A stretch of DNA of 64,000 nucleotides, from contig NW_020313288.1 of the NCBI RefSeq assembly GCF_003265705.1, positions 611,210 through 675,209 on the forward strand. Direction: 5' to 3'. The translations under genes and the position numbers were made by a program. The first letter of the stretch is position 1. The number at the start of each line of letters is the position of its first letter. The DNA is from Callorhinus ursinus (taxonomy: Eukaryota > Chordata > Mammalia > Carnivora > Otariidae). The notes beneath the pieces are model-generated. The model had not been told where the DNA came from. It searched no databases and worked only from the letters and a program-made list of their open reading frames with translations. Below are positions 44,311 to 56,864 of the stretch, piece by piece.

Positions 44311-45729
44311 GGACAGAGGAGATTTTGAAGGGCTTCTGAGGCAGAACGGGGAGCAAGGCCAGGACGGCGCGCCTCAGGGAGAGCGAGGCCCATGGAGACC
44401 AGGAGGATTAAGGACAGCCTGTGGAAAGAAAGGAAAAGGGCCAGCCCCCAGCGACAGCCAGAAGGCCCGGCTCATGAGCGCCTGTCTCCCCCGCACACTG
44501 TTGAAATCGTACTAGTGATAGAGAGTCCACTTCTAAAGTTTCAGTCACACCTAATTATGCTTATATTTTTACAGTGCAAAGTGTTTATCTTTTAGAGACA
44601 GGGCCATGTTTCCAGGATACGTTTCTGTCCAAAAGGTGATCCGTGGGGTAAGGCAGCAGTCCCCAGCATTACCAGCCCCCAGATAGGTGCTCCTGTTCTA
44701 CCCCAGCGGTGAGAACTCAAGGAAAGGGCCAGGCTGTGCTCCACCCCTTCCCCATCCTCAGAACACACACAGATGTAGCCTGCTTTGAGGAAAAAATAGA
44801 TTTGGAACCCCAGACTCATGGAAAATAGCCTCAAGTATGTGCTTCTGATTTTTAAAAGAATTTTTCATTTTCTAGATGAATTCACTTTCATGGGGACTTC
44901 TGTATGTGAGTTGCTCTCTGGGGGTCTTGGTTCATTCAGCAAATACGTGCAGGCCCCCGAATAGCAAGCATCTGAGGGAGCTCGTGCTCAGTCGAGTACT
45001 TAAGTGGGTTAATGTAGCCTCCCGGGCGAAGTTAAGACGGTTGAAGATGCTACAGAAATTTGAAGTGGTCAGCGGCCATTGGCAGCTGAGCTGTGGTTGA
45101 AGCATGAAGGGGAGACCTTTCAGGAGCTTCTCCGTTGTGTGAATCATGGCCTGGTTGTACTGGTAGCTCTTAAAATGCCCCACAGGAGTACATAGGAAGT
45201 ATTTCTGGAAGCCCCAGGTGACTTGGTTCTTGCCGGTCTTACTTCACACCTGGGCATGCATCTGTCAGCCTGACGGTGCCCTTCGGGGACACTGGGGGGT
45301 GGAGGGGGGGAAAGCAAAGGTTCCTCAATTGGCGGTGATTCAACGTAACAGACTGCAGGCTGGGGGGTTAGAAGCGCAACAGGGCAGTGACATGGCACCC
45401 CCCACGTCCCCCGGGGGGGCAGGCTCCCACCTTCCTCCCGCCTGGGTGGTCTGCACAAGCCTAGCGTCTGTCCTCATTCTAGCTGCAGGGTGACCGGAGT
45501 CCTGGTCCCTCCCCTTGCCACGGGCAGCCCCTCTGCCATCCACCCCCAGCTCTGGAAGCCGTATTGCTCCGGCGCCAAGGAACAAGGAGCGCACTCCGCT
45601 GTCCCTCCTGTCCATGCACAGAGCTGGGCTCCCCGGCCTCCGATTCTCCCAGCCTGGTCTCTCCTCCCGCCCACCTTCCCGGCCGCGTGGGAGGGTCTCA
45701 TGGGCACGTTCTGCTCCCCAAGGCCAAAC
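44311..45729. other. Unassigned stretch
   Basis: Several short open frames on both strands, but no splice-bounded exon with recognisable protein. Confidence 0.5.
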
Positions 45730-46340
45730 CCCCTGGCCTTTGCTGTAACCACGTGGTGCTCAGGTCTGCGTTCAAGGCCGTTTCCGGCCTCAGCTCCCTT
45801 TCGTCGCCTCATCTTTCAGGCCTCAGAATGGACTCGCCACGGCTTACACGGGCCTGCCCTCTCTCTGAACTGTCATTTCTACTCATGAAAATCTTTTCTC
45901 TCAGGACGCTTCTCCGGCGCTGTCTTACCAGGGAAGCCCAAGACCTGGCGTAGCGAGCCGAGGGGGCAAATGTTAGCGCTAGGGCTGGGTTTCTCCAATC
46001 TCACCACTGTTGCCTTTGCGCATTGCAGGATCCTGAGCCTCCACTGGCCTCCGTCTGCCGCTGGCGCCCACCCCTTCCCCCCAAGTCATGACAGCAGCTG
46101 TGTCTTCAGGCATGTCCGAATGTCCCCTGCGGGGGCAGAGTTATCCCCTAGTTCAGGACCATGGGCTTCGTCGGCCAGAAGGGGCATGACTGCTGAATTG
46201 CCACAGCCCAAGTCTCCTTGGACATGTAGTAGTGATTTATGGAATGTTCTCGGCCTTAAGCTCCTGGAGGACGGGGGCAGTGGTGCCTGCCACACTTCCC
46301 CGGCCTTCATGTTCAGTGCGTGAGTGACTCAGACGCCGGA
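45730..46340 (+). mobile_element. Possible ancient L2 remnant
   Basis: TTAAGCTCCTGGAGGACGGGGGCAGTGGTGCC and the following bases resemble the L2 3' end. The upstream part is very diverged. Confidence 0.35.
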
Positions 46341-46527
46341 GCCCAGAGCGTTCTTCCGGGAGTGAGGCCTACATCAAGTAAGGGCAGCCTTCGGTTTTAG
46401 CCAAAAGCAAACATCATGAAACCCTTGCCTGAGATCCGAGAGCCTTAAAAATGCGATGTTTTTGATTCAGTTAAGATTAACATTCCAGTCCTTTCGACAC
46501 GTAGCTTTCCTTTACCAAATCCCAAAG

Positions 46528-46530
<3 letters not shown>

Positions 46531-46558
<28 letters not shown>

Positions 46559-46726
46559 GACAGAGAGAGACACAGCTAGAGAGGGAACACGAGCAGGGGG
46601 GAGTGGGAGAGGGAGAAGCAGGCTTCCCGCCGAGCAGGGAGCCCGATGCGGGGCTCGATCCCAGGACCCTGGGATCATGACCTGAGCTGAAGGCAGACAC
46701 TTAACGACTGAGCCACCCAGGCGCCC
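46531..46726 (-). mobile_element. Carnivore SINE, first of a second doublet
   Basis: Reversed SINE with a long T run (46531-46553) and the TTAACGACTGAGCC head type. Its duplication is imperfect (CCCAAAGAATTTT against CCCCACAGAAATCTTTT). Confidence 0.93.
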
Positions 46727-46743
46727 CTCCCCACAGAAATCTT

Positions 46744-46944
46744 TTTTTTTTTTTTTAAAGATTTTATTTATTTATTTGAGAGAGAGAGAGAACGAGAGAT
46801 AGAAAGCACGAGAGGGAAGGGGGTCAGAGGGAGAAGCAGACTCCCTGCTGAGCAGGAAGCCCGATGTGGGACTCGATCCCGGGACTCCAGGATCATGACC
46901 TGAGCCGAAGGCAGTCGCCCAACCAACTGAGCCACCCAGGCGCC
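46744..46944 (-). mobile_element. Carnivore SINE, second of a second doublet
   Basis: Perfect 17-bp duplications CTCCCCACAGAAATCTT lie at 46727-46743 and 46945-46961. It is the same CCAACCAACTGAGCC subfamily as 24447-24649. Confidence 0.95.
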
Positions 46945-46961
46945 CTCCCCACAGAAATCTT

Positions 46962-49251
46962 AATCGAAGGCCCCTACCATTCATTGACTCCCCTCTTTGC
47001 TCAGCTAAAATTGCAAGTCACGTTCTTTTCCAGAAAATGCAGGGGTCTTGGGGGGAATGGAGCCCTAGAGCCCAACCGCAGCTGGGTCCCCTTGCCAGGA
47101 GCCATGTACACAGTGGAGAATATTAAATGTCTCATTCTGCGTCTAAGCCAATCACAGCATCTTGATTCATTCTTGTTTTGCTTTGGAACTTTTCAAAGAT
47201 TTCACTTGGTTAAAAAGTTGATGTGAAACAAATCCGGTCATTATGCCCATCAGAATTGTTTCATCCACAAAAGGTGGCACTCGCAATTTGTGCAGGTTTG
47301 AAAGCCTGTCCTGCTCTGCTGGAGGAAGTACTTACTGAGGATCAGTGGGGTTGCATAAAGTTGACTCACTTTGTAGGTAAATATTTCTAACCCTGGCTCG
47401 CTTCTTGAAAGATCCATTTCACCAGCGCTGTTCCCATCAGGAGGTGCTGGTTCAAGGTCATGGCCCCCCGTGGCCATGGCCGCAGTGGTGGACATGTGTG
47501 GGGTGAGTGTGACCGAAGGCACTGCCTTTCCTGTGGCCCTCTTTCCCTTTTCTCTTTGAAAGTGTGAACATGAGCCAAGTACCCACCACACTGCCCAGGC
47601 TGGGGAGAGCCCCCACTTCTAAATTTCTGCCACGGAGCTCCAGATTCTACTTTGATCCTCACCTTTCTTACTGGGAAGAGAAGTAACTGTTAACGCTGGT
47701 CAAAATAGAAACCAGTTACCAGACTGCGATGCACTTCACAGAGAGCAAGGTCCCCGTGTTGTTTGCCGGTAGAGACCCCCAGATAACTACGTTCGCTTGT
47801 CCTGTTCCAAAGCTCTTAGCTAAAATGACACATGCCATCCTATAGCATGCCTTTCACCCTCTCAGAGACGTGTGAGACCTTCCAGTGCTGTAGGGGTTCT
47901 TGTCCGAGGGCGTTGGAGACCTTTGGATGCGGGAACGTATTTTCAAGCGGCCGTGGTTCGTGTGCTTCCGTGGATCCTGGGAGTTTCGAGCGGAGAGACT
48001 GTCTTCTGCAGCGGGGGGGGAGCGGGTGGGGGGCCGGGCAGCCCAGCACTTCTGACAAATGCCTGTGCTTCAGCCCCAGGAAGGAGGGCTTTTCGAGAAA
48101 GGCAGAGGGTGGTGGATGGGGCAGGGAAGAGAGAGCAGCCCTCCGGAGTGAGCAGCCAGACTTCAGAAGTCATAACCGTTAGATCCCAAGGTTATGTTTT
48201 AAAAAATAAAGGGTTGCCACGGCCTCACGCCCTGAGCACCTACCATATGCTTGGCGTTTTACACACATTCCTTCTAACCCTGGCACGGCCCCAGCAGGGT
48301 CAGTCGGATCAGCAGGCCCAGACAAGGGGAGAAACGCCTCCTGTGCTCTCCGGTCCCTTGGGCGGGTAGCAGAGGAATCCTTCCTCCTGCTAAACCCAGC
48401 TCCACTTGCTTTTCGGCCGCAGTGTGAGCTCAGTTGAGCTCCGTCAAGTCTCCTCTTCTTTGTAGCTTTAGAGAGGCCTGGGCCCAGGGCCGGTGAGGAC
48501 AGCAAGGGTGCAAGTGAAGGAGAAATGATTATCCTGGTCCCATCACCTCAGGGGTCAGCTTTGAAGGCTGGGGTCCCCTTGCCTTCTCCCCCTCTCCCGC
48601 ACCCCCCTGACCACTGCCCACGTGTGTCCTTTAGCTCGCGTCCTTCCCATTCCTGCTCCTGCTGTTCTAGTTCAGATCCTCTCGTGGAGCTTCCGACTAC
48701 TGCCCTCGTGAGGGGGAGGGGTGTGGCGCAGACCCACTGTTCTGCCTTCTTCCCGACCTTTGATGCTCCCACTGCCCTCAGCAGTGGCCTTAAGCCGCTG
48801 CTGGTGGGAAGGGGGCGGGGGTGACGTGTGACATCTTTGTGCGACACCACGGAACGTCAGTGCATTAAATTAAATAACATACACTCGCAGTGTTTTTATT
48901 AAATAAACCATGATTAAATTATACAATAGGATAGTGGTGCACAGTAGCTACTAATGGCATAGGTCCTTTAGAACTTCTGTTGTCAAATCTGGCACAACAG
49001 GCTGACCCAGTGTTTCCCAGTAAGGTGGTACTTGCAGAGTGTTTGTTGTGTCGTTTACCGAGGGTCACTAGCAGATAAGAGGAAGCCTATACCAAGGGCT
49101 TAAGAAATATTTGGAAGGCAAAGTGTCTTTAATTGGAGAAATATATCCATTACATATTTTTCTGCAAATCAGCAGAAGTGCCATTACTTTATTTGAGCAG
49201 AGGAAGCCCACAGAATCTTTTAGTATTCCAAGAAAAGTGGGGCGGAGGAGG
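46962..49251. other. Unassigned long unique stretch
   Basis: About 2.3 kb without a confidently named repeat. It is GC-rich at 47930-48840. Open frames are short and not protein-like. Confidence 0.5.
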
Positions 49252-49585
49252 GATTCGGCAAACATTCTCTATAAAGGACCAGATAGTAAATATTTTAGGC
49301 TTCGTGGGCCAACTGGATCTCTATTTCTGCAGCTACTCACTCTGCTGACGACAACATGTAAATGAATGGGTGTGGTCACGCGCCAATAAAACTTTATTTA
49401 CGGGCCCTGAAATGTGAATTTCATACAGTTTTCACGTATCACAAAATATTTTGACTCTGATTTTTTTTTCATAGCCATTTATGCATATAAAGACCATTCT
49501 CAGCTTGTGGACCATGCAAAAGCAGGCTCTGGACTGGGTGGGACTTGGCAGGGGCGTGGGCCGTGGTTTGCTGACCTCTGCCCTG
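49252..49585 (+). mobile_element. hAT-Charlie non-autonomous element, long form
   Basis: TTCGGCAAACATTCTCTATAAAGGACCAGATAGTAAATATTTTAGG, CAATAAAACTTTATTTACGGGCC and the end GTGGTTTGCTGACCTCTG. Confidence 0.8.
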
Positions 49586-50534
49586 TGGGATGGAGTCCAG
49601 GAGCTCCACCATTCTCAGCCTTTCTCTGGGTGGCCCAGCCTGTTTCCCCAAGAGCCCCCAGCCTGTGCCCTCTGCTCCAGCCAGCTCAGTGTCTTTGCCC
49701 TTCTCCCGTCCCTGTGGGGGCACACACACCCCGCTGTGCCCAGCTCCTGTTCTTGAACCAGTCCCTCCTCCCTCCTCCGTTTGCGCCACCCCACCGCTGC
49801 CAGGGTAGGTCCTGCCCCTCCTGCTGTAGCCACAGTGAAAAGGTAAGAACAGGTGAAGTTAATTGGAATAACGTATTTTATTTAATCCAGTATGTCCAAC
49901 AAAATATTGTTATTTTAACATGGGATCTATGGGAACACATTTTTATCGAGACGTTTCGCGCCAAGTCTTTGAAATCCAGTGTCTGTGTTGCACTCACAGC
50001 ACATCTCAGTTTGGACGAGCTACATATCAGGTGCACAGTGGCCACAGATGGCCCGAGGTGTCGACATGAAGACCGGCATAACGCTTGGGTCGTCCCTGTT
50101 CTTTTTAAAAGGTGACCGCCGTTTGAGCTACAAACCGGCCCTCAGATCCTTCCCAGCTCCCTCAGTCTTAGGTCACTCCCAAGGCGTGAGGAGCACAGGT
50201 CCACCTGACTCCAGGGTTTTCCATTTTGTAAAGTGGTTGTGGTTGGACTTTGCACACGCGTGTCCCCTCCGGGCCACTGAGCGGTTTGACCCCGGAATTC
50301 TGCAGTGACCCTTTCAGGACTTTGGGATCCTTCTGGGCAGTCCCCATTCCTTCCTCTTTTACGTCAGGGAAATCTTTTCATTGTAAAGCCTCCAAAGAGT
50401 ACCCAAAAATATAAAGGAAAAAAAAGAGCCCCTGGCTTCCTTCTCTCTTCCTCTGCCACTCCCACCCCTAACACAGTTCAGTGTGGATTCTTTCGGATAT
50501 TTTGTATTCATATAAAACATACACACTGACGCTT
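49586..50534. other. Unassigned non-coding stretch
   Basis: Nothing recognised; a C-rich first half. Confidence 0.5.
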
Positions 50535-51300
50535 TATTATTTTTTAATTGAGATGTAATTCATATGCCATAAAACTCCCCCTTTTATAGTGTATAGTTTA
50601 GTGGTTTTTAGTACATTCACGAGGTTATACAATCAGTACCACTGTCTAGTTCCAGAACATTCCATCACCCCAAAATGGAACGCTTTCCCCATCAGCAGTC
50701 CTCTCCCATTCCCTCCCCAGTCCCCTGTACCCACGAGCCCCCTTCCCATCAGTGGATGAGCCTATTCTGGACGTTTTGCACACGTGGAATCACATACCAT
50801 GTGGCCTTCTGTGTCTGGTTCCCGCCCTGAGCGTCGTGGGCTCGGGGTCCCTCCATGGGGCTGTGAGTGTTGGCACCTCGCTCCTTTTATGGCTAATATT
50901 TTTTTCTTTTTATAAAAAAAAGGATCACATTATGCCCACTTCTGTGCACCTTCTCTCTCATCTAATACTTAGTCTCTGTCTTTCCTTATCACTGTCTGTG
51001 TGTCGGCTTCATTCCTTCTGTAATTGCCTGAGATCCCACTGTACCGCTGTGCCCCGAGGTGCTTATTTATAGCGCCTTATGGAGGGGCATCGGCTTTATC
51101 CTTTTTCACTTTACCAACAATGCTGCAGTAAACATCCTTGTCCAACGTATTTGTGCACATGTGTGGGATGTTTGCAAATTCCCGGAAGGCGACTTGCTGG
51201 GTGGAAGGGACTTCCTTCCCTTTGCATTAGATCTCTTTCACTCACGTTCACGTGCCACCCCTGCAGGGATGGTTACTTTGCACTGTGTCTTTGCCTCGTG
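50535..51300 (-). mobile_element. Old L1 3'-end fragment
   Basis: Reversed: TTAATTGAGATGTAATTCATATGCC, TACAATCAGTACCACTGTC, TGGAATCACATACCATGTGGCC, AATGCTGCAGTAAACATCC. Confidence 0.8.
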
Positions 51301-52179
51301 ACACGGTCCCCAGCATGTGCACTGTACCACCTCCTCCTGCTGCCACCCACGCCGTGGGTGCCTCAACAAGATGCCTGTCCTTTCCCCGCAACTCCCTGTC
51401 CCATCCGGAGAATAGCGGGTCACAGAACTTGTGGCAATCTGGTGGAAACGTGTGCCCCCCCCCCGGCATATGCACAGTGAACACACCCATCATATTCCAT
51501 CTGCCATTTGGGAGGTCCTCAGACCCCTTGTCGCCTCTCTCTGGACCAGCCCCTACCTCCGAACCTTGTTGCCCGTCAGTTCCGCTCTGCCCAATTCCCA
51601 GCCCACAGGTCGCTGACTCAGCCCCAGCCTGGCACCATGAGCTGCACATGCCCGTGTGTGCCTCTGCGAGAGGCCCAGCCGCCCGGCCGGTTTGTGCCCA
51701 CACAAGTTCACGCTTGTTGCCCTGGCTCTGAGCTGACTCCCACAGCAACGGCACTTCCCCGCGCCTTTGAGTTCCCCACTGACCCACGGTTCCAATTCCT
51801 TGCCACCTTGATACTCCAGCAAAGCGTTCATTCTGCTGCCCTCCCAGCAGACCTGTCCCCGAGGTCGAGCGCCCCCCCCGGCCCCCCTCCATCCATGACC
51901 TGCGCACGGGTCCTGCCCTCCGCATGGCAGCCAGAATCGAGCCCTGCTGCGGTGCTGCTCTTCCAGCCCGAGTGGGAAGCTGGCTCCTGCAGCCTCCGGA
52001 GCCTGCGCTCACGCCTTGCTCTTTCTGCTGAGGTGAGGACGCTTCCTCCTTGACGCCGTGCAGCTTGAAACCAGAAATCCAACGCCCTAATCACGGAGGT
52101 TATCCATCCTTTATCTGAGCTTTCCTCCCACTTGAAAGGCAAGGGGTCATAGTTTTCTTTTTACCTACCTTCCTGCCTT
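51301..52179. other. Unassigned GC-rich stretch
   Basis: Long open frames on both strands come from high GC and low stop density, and no protein family is recognisable. Confidence 0.5.
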
Positions 52180-52189
52180 CCTTACTTAT

Positions 52190-52314
52190 TTTTTAAGTAG
52201 GCTCCACACCCAGTGTGGAGCCCAATGCGGGGCTTGAACTCACATCCCTGAGATCAAGACCTGAGCGGAGACCAAGAGTTGGACACTTAACCGACTGAGC
52301 CACCCAGGCGCCCC
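52190..52314 (-). mobile_element. Short-type old carnivore SINE
   Basis: TTTTTTAAGTAGGCTCCACACCCAGTGTGGAGCCC followed by the tRNA-like head ending GGGGCGCCTGGGTGGCTCAG (reverse). It lacks the CT-rich middle. Confidence 0.85.
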
Positions 52315-52747
52315 ATTTTTTTTTAACATTCTTTAAGATTTCTGAGACACTAACCTAATCTGATTTCTCTTTCTTCATGCTTCATGAGTGTAGAATGTTC
52401 TAGAAACTACTCGCCCTTTCTCCAGTGGTAATGTTCACATAGGGCCTGGCCGGAAAGTCTGTAGTTCTTTGCACTCCAAAACTGGGCCCTGTTCTCACTT
52501 CGAGTCCTGGTGGCGAAGCGCCTGCCTCCAGCTGCCCATTTCTCCCTTGTGCCCCTCCGCTGGGTCTGTGTACACCACCCGTCTAACCAAATGTTTTGGG
52601 ATTTCCCAAACAGACTTCCTTACACCTTTGGCCCCCAGTCACTGGAGGTTTCCAGACAGAAAGTCTCTTAGGGATTGCGTGCAAGAGGTGTTTTGCTTGT
52701 TAACAAAGTTTGTTTCTGAAAATCTTAGGAAGGATTTTGACCTGGGG

Positions 52748-52843
52748 CACCTAGCGGGCTCATTCTTGATCTTGGGGTTGTGAGTTCGAGCCCCACGTTG
52801 GGTGTAGAGATTACTTAAAAATAAAATCTTTAATTAAAAAAAG
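52748..52843 (+). mobile_element. Short-type old carnivore SINE
   Basis: GGGGCACCTAGCGGGCTCAT, then GAGTTCGAGCCCCACGTTGGGTGTAGAGATTACTTAAAAATAAAATC. It is flanked by AAGGATTTTGA and AGGGATTTTGA. Confidence 0.85.
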
Positions 52844-52989
52844 GGATTTTGAACTTGTAAGTTCTCAGGCCTAATTTTCTTGTTTTGAGTTGTGTCACAT
52901 TTCACTTCTTCTAAAGTAAAGAATATAGGGACAGTTTTAGTTTATATATCTTCTGTTTTTCTGCTTGTCTGGCATTTGCCAACACATTT

Positions 52990-54060
52990 GCTGTGTCACC
53001 TTTCTTTAAAATTCACATAACATAAAATCAACCTTTCTTGGGGGGCACCTGGGTGGCTTAGTCAGTTAAGTGCCTGACTCTTGATTTCAGTTCAGGTCAT
53101 GATCTAGGGGTGGTGAGATCGAGCCCCTCATTCAGGCTCTGCACACAGCAGGGAGTCTGCTTTAGAGTCTCTCTCTCTCCCTCTCCCTTCGCCCCTCCCC
53201 CCAGCTTGTGTGCTCTCTTTCTCTCTCTCTAAAATAAATAAATCTTTTTAAAAAAAATTGACCTTTTTAAGAGGACAATTCAGTGGTTTTTAAGATATCT
53301 GAAATGTTACACAACCATCCTCACACCACCCTTTAACTCTAGAACATTTCCATGACCCCCCCCAAAAAAACCCTCTTCCATGAAGCAGTCACCCTCCCCA
53401 GACTCTGGCCCCCATGGACCGCTTTCCTGTCCATGGCTGAGCCTGTTTTGGATGTGTCGTCACACACGTGGACTCACACCCCGTGTGGCCTTCTGTGTCT
53501 GGTTCTCTCCCTGAGCGTCGTGGGCTCGGGGTCCGTCCCCGGGGCTGCCCGCGTTATGGGTGCCTCGCTCCTGCTCGGGGCTGAGTAGTGTTCCAGTGTA
53601 TGGATTGGCCACAGTCGTCCGTTGATTGCTTCTGCTTTCTGGCTGTTACACGTAATGTTGTTGTGAACATGTGTGGACAAGCTTTTGTGTGAACATAGGT
53701 TTTCGTTTCTCTCTCTCTCTTCCCTCGGAGTGAAGGTGCCGGGTCATGTGGTCACTCGTATTCAACTTCTTGAGGAACTGCCAAGTGTTTTCCGTGGCAC
53801 TGCACCATTTCCATTCCCACCAGCCACGTAGGCGGGTTCCAGTTCCTCCTTACCAACACACGTCACTTTCCCTTGTTTTTATTAGAGCCAGCCTAGTAGG
53901 TGTGAGGTGGTACTTGTTGTGGTTTTCTTACTTTCATTTTCCAAATGCCTAATGGAGTTGGGCATCTTTTCATGTGCTCAGTGGCCATTTGTATACCTTC
54001 TTTGGAGAAATGTCTCTTCAAAGGTGTCATCGCTCACAGTTTTCTGGCATCCACACATTT
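52990..54060 (-). mobile_element. Old L1 3'-end fragment
   Basis: AAATTCACATAACATAAAATC, AACATTTCCATGACC, GAACATGTGTGGACAAGC, GGGTCATGTGGTCACTCG and TGGCCATTTGTATACCTTC in reversed L1 order. It is split by the SINE at 53042. Confidence 0.85.
53042..53255 (+). mobile_element. Carnivore SINE in the L1
   Basis: The flanks AAAATCAACCTTTCTT and AAAATTGACCTTTTTAA are diverged copies of the L1 target. Confidence 0.92.
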
Positions 54061-54442
54061 CTCTTCCTCTGTGAAATGCCCAAAGACCCTGAATCATGAA
54101 GGTGCAGGGCACAAGTCGGAACTACAGCAGACAGCGGAGGGGAGGCAGGTCAGTATCGACAGGACGTGAGGGCTGTCCTCTCTCGCACTCGAGACGTGGC
54201 TCCAGCTCTCACCTGTGGGCGTGCCCTCTTCAGGGACTTCCCACGCTCCTGCATCCTCATGCTTCTGGAGAGAGACATGACAAGGATGTCGGCCTTTACC
54301 CTCCAAGCGTCCCTGACCATTTGGGCACTGAGATTTCTAGAATGTTATTTGTAAATTAAATGTGCTGTTTGATACCTGTCTGTTTATCCAGAATTATTTT
54401 CGGCTCTCTTTTGGAGACATAAGTCAAAACATTTGAGTCTGG
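54061..54442. other. Unassigned non-coding stretch
   Basis: Nothing recognised. Confidence 0.5.
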
Positions 54443-54784
54443 TACAGGTTCAAAAAACCAGCTCATGGGCTAAATCCAACCCACCACCTGATTTTGGATG
54501 GCCAAGAGCTAATAATGACTTTTTATGTTTAAATGGTTGCAAAAAATAAACAGAAGAATGACATATTTTGGAACACATGACATTATGTGAAATTTACTTT
54601 TCACTGTCCATAAATGGAGTTTTATGGGCAGATGGCCATGCTCGTTAGTGTACATATTGTTGGTGGCAGCCTTTACCCTACAATGGAGGCGTTGAGTAAG
54701 TCTCAACAGAGACCATCTGACCTGCAAAGCCTAAAATATTTGCTATTGGGCCCTTTATAGAAAAAGTTTACCCAGAGCTGGTCT
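54443..54784 (-). mobile_element. hAT-Charlie non-autonomous element, long form
   Basis: AACCAGCTCATGGGCTAAATCC, GTTTTATGGGCAGATGGCCATGCTCG and AAAGCCTAAAATATTTGCTATTGGGCCC. Confidence 0.78.
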
Positions 54785-56720
54785 AACAAACGGTCCTGGT
54801 TATATTTGACTAGAACTAGTACTAGCATACCATCATGCATATATAAAGGCGGTGGTGATTTGGAGATTCACGAACACCTTAGACTCTTCAGTAGTGATTA
54901 ACATTATTATTATTTTTTTTGCTTCCTCTAACGGCAAGTGGAGTGATATTTACTTTATTAGCTTCTCCTGTTTGCTGTAATTAAGAAGAGTCTCGTCTGG
55001 CCACATCCATCCTGCAGGCTGCATCCCCTTTGCTTTTTTTTTTTTTTAGTAAAGTCCTTTCTTTTTTTTTTTTTTTTTTTTTTAATTCCACAGCACCCTG
55101 GCCTTTTTCTCCATGGCATTCCTCCTTGTTTTTCAGGCCCCCGAGAGCCTGGGTCAGGTTGAGACCAACACTCCAGGGTGGGAAGGTGCTCGGCAGTTGG
55201 GAAGCATCAGTTTCTCTTCTTCCTGGTCTTTGGGCTCTCCAACACTTGAATGCTGTCTTTCGGCAGGTCGCACCGCCTCTGGCGGGATTTGGTGTGCAAC
55301 TCATGGCACCCAGGAGTGATTTCTGAAATGAGTTCCTGCTGCAGGTGCAAGGAGGTGGGCTCCCGTGTAGGAGAAACCAACGTCTAAGCAGTTGTCTTCA
55401 TATTTGAACGCACTGTAACAGTGACTCTTAAGAATAAAAATGTGTGATGGCTAATCAGTAAGGAGGAAAATCAGTGGTTAGAGAGCAAAAAAAAAAGCTA
55501 ACTATTTCCACATTTCAGCCATTTCAGATTGAGCTAAAATCCTACCTAAAATGAATTCTGCGTGATCTCGAAATCTTCTGTTGTAGCCGAGTTTTTAAGA
55601 ATCAAGACACTCTAGGAATCACGGCTAGAGCCAGGACTATGTCAGGCTTCTCTGGGATAAGAGTAAGGGGGGGGCCTCGCCCTATTCTCCTTGCCGCAGG
55701 GCTGATCAGGGTTGGCTAGCAAAGACGGTAAATCAGGTCCGTTTCCTGGGGTCAGCTGGGGTGGACACTGTCAAAAACTGTGACTTCTTCCTTCTCCTAT
55801 TTCCCGGTGGCGGGTGTTTCTCTCTCAGGTTCCAAATCTGTGGCACTCCTGGGCTTGGTGGCCTGTGGGTTAATTATTGCCGAGGTGGTCACTGAAGCTA
55901 TAGGTGCTTATCAGCACAACCCACTCCTGGACTGTTTGAGTTCCTAAATGTGGGGTGGTGGGAAAGAAGACTAGCCGCCTTCAGACTGCGGCTTCCCGCT
56001 AGAGACTGGGCGTGTGACTCATTCGGCTCCTGTGGCGGTCACCTGGCCCCATGTTTCTGCCATATGGGATTGGGGCCCAGGGCCACCATTGTGCCCCTCC
56101 TCCAGGAAGAGAATTGTGTCACTTCTAAAGACCACCGACCTGCCTGCATTATACAATGAGGCTCGTCTAAACTGGAGTCCTCGAGTTTATAAACTTAAGT
56201 TAAAAAAAAGACAAATCCACATACCCTGACAGCCCAGTCTTTCCTCAGTTTGGACCTCTTTCGGAGTCTGCTGAAAGTTGGGATTTTCTCCCCAGGAGAA
56301 CAGGTGTAAACACATGTGCCAGCACTTCAATTTCATATTCAAGTTCAAGCTCATGGACTCTCCGAAGTGTGACCCTTGTGAATCCACAGACCGAATTATA
56401 GGATCCTGCTGTAGCTATCTGAACGGGCACATTGCAGAGTTTAAGCCACTTCCAAACATTCCCTGGATTTTTTAGAAGGACCAGAGATTAGGTGGAAATC
56501 TAGCGCTTTGGTAATAAACAGAAAAGGCAAGGGTCCTCATGTGCTGTCTGTATCTCTGTAGAGTTGTGCGGTCAGCTACACAAAGATTCCATTTGAAAAT
56601 AATCATGAGAAAGTCACCATAGAAGACAGAAATGAGAGGCATGCACAGACATACCCATCACCATTGCAGGGGAAAGTAGAATTCACCTCATTTATGTCAG
56701 CGTCTTTCACAAATTCATGT
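54785..56720. other. Unassigned unique stretch
   Basis: It has two long T tracts (55035-55048, 55062-55083). I searched 55800-56500 for an exon and found no splice-bounded protein-like frame. Confidence 0.5.
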
Positions 56721-56835
56721 TTTGGGTCCTCTCTCTGGCAAGATTAGATCTTCGTGTGTTTGGGTCCTGTCTCTGGCAAGATTAGATCTTCGCGTGTTTG
56801 GGTCCTCTCTCTGGCAAAGATTAGATCTTCGCGTA
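56721..56835. repeat. Three-copy 38-bp tandem repeat
   Basis: Units at 56721-56758, 56759-56796 and 56797-56835 each run from TTTGGGTCCT through CTCTGGCAAGATTAGATCTTCG and differ at only a few bases. The third has one extra A. Confidence 0.95.
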
Positions 56836-56864
56836 TTGTTACTTTAATGACCTCTTTATAATAT

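Noticed and set aside
49414..50115. Open frame of 233 codons
   Set aside because: It starts inside a hAT remnant and reads into unique sequence, with no recognisable protein.
51248..52053. Overlapping long open frames on both strands (254 and 181 codons)
   Set aside because: Open on both strands because of high GC and few stops; no conserved motif and no convincing splice signals. A donor-like GAGGTGAGG near 52033 alone is not enough.
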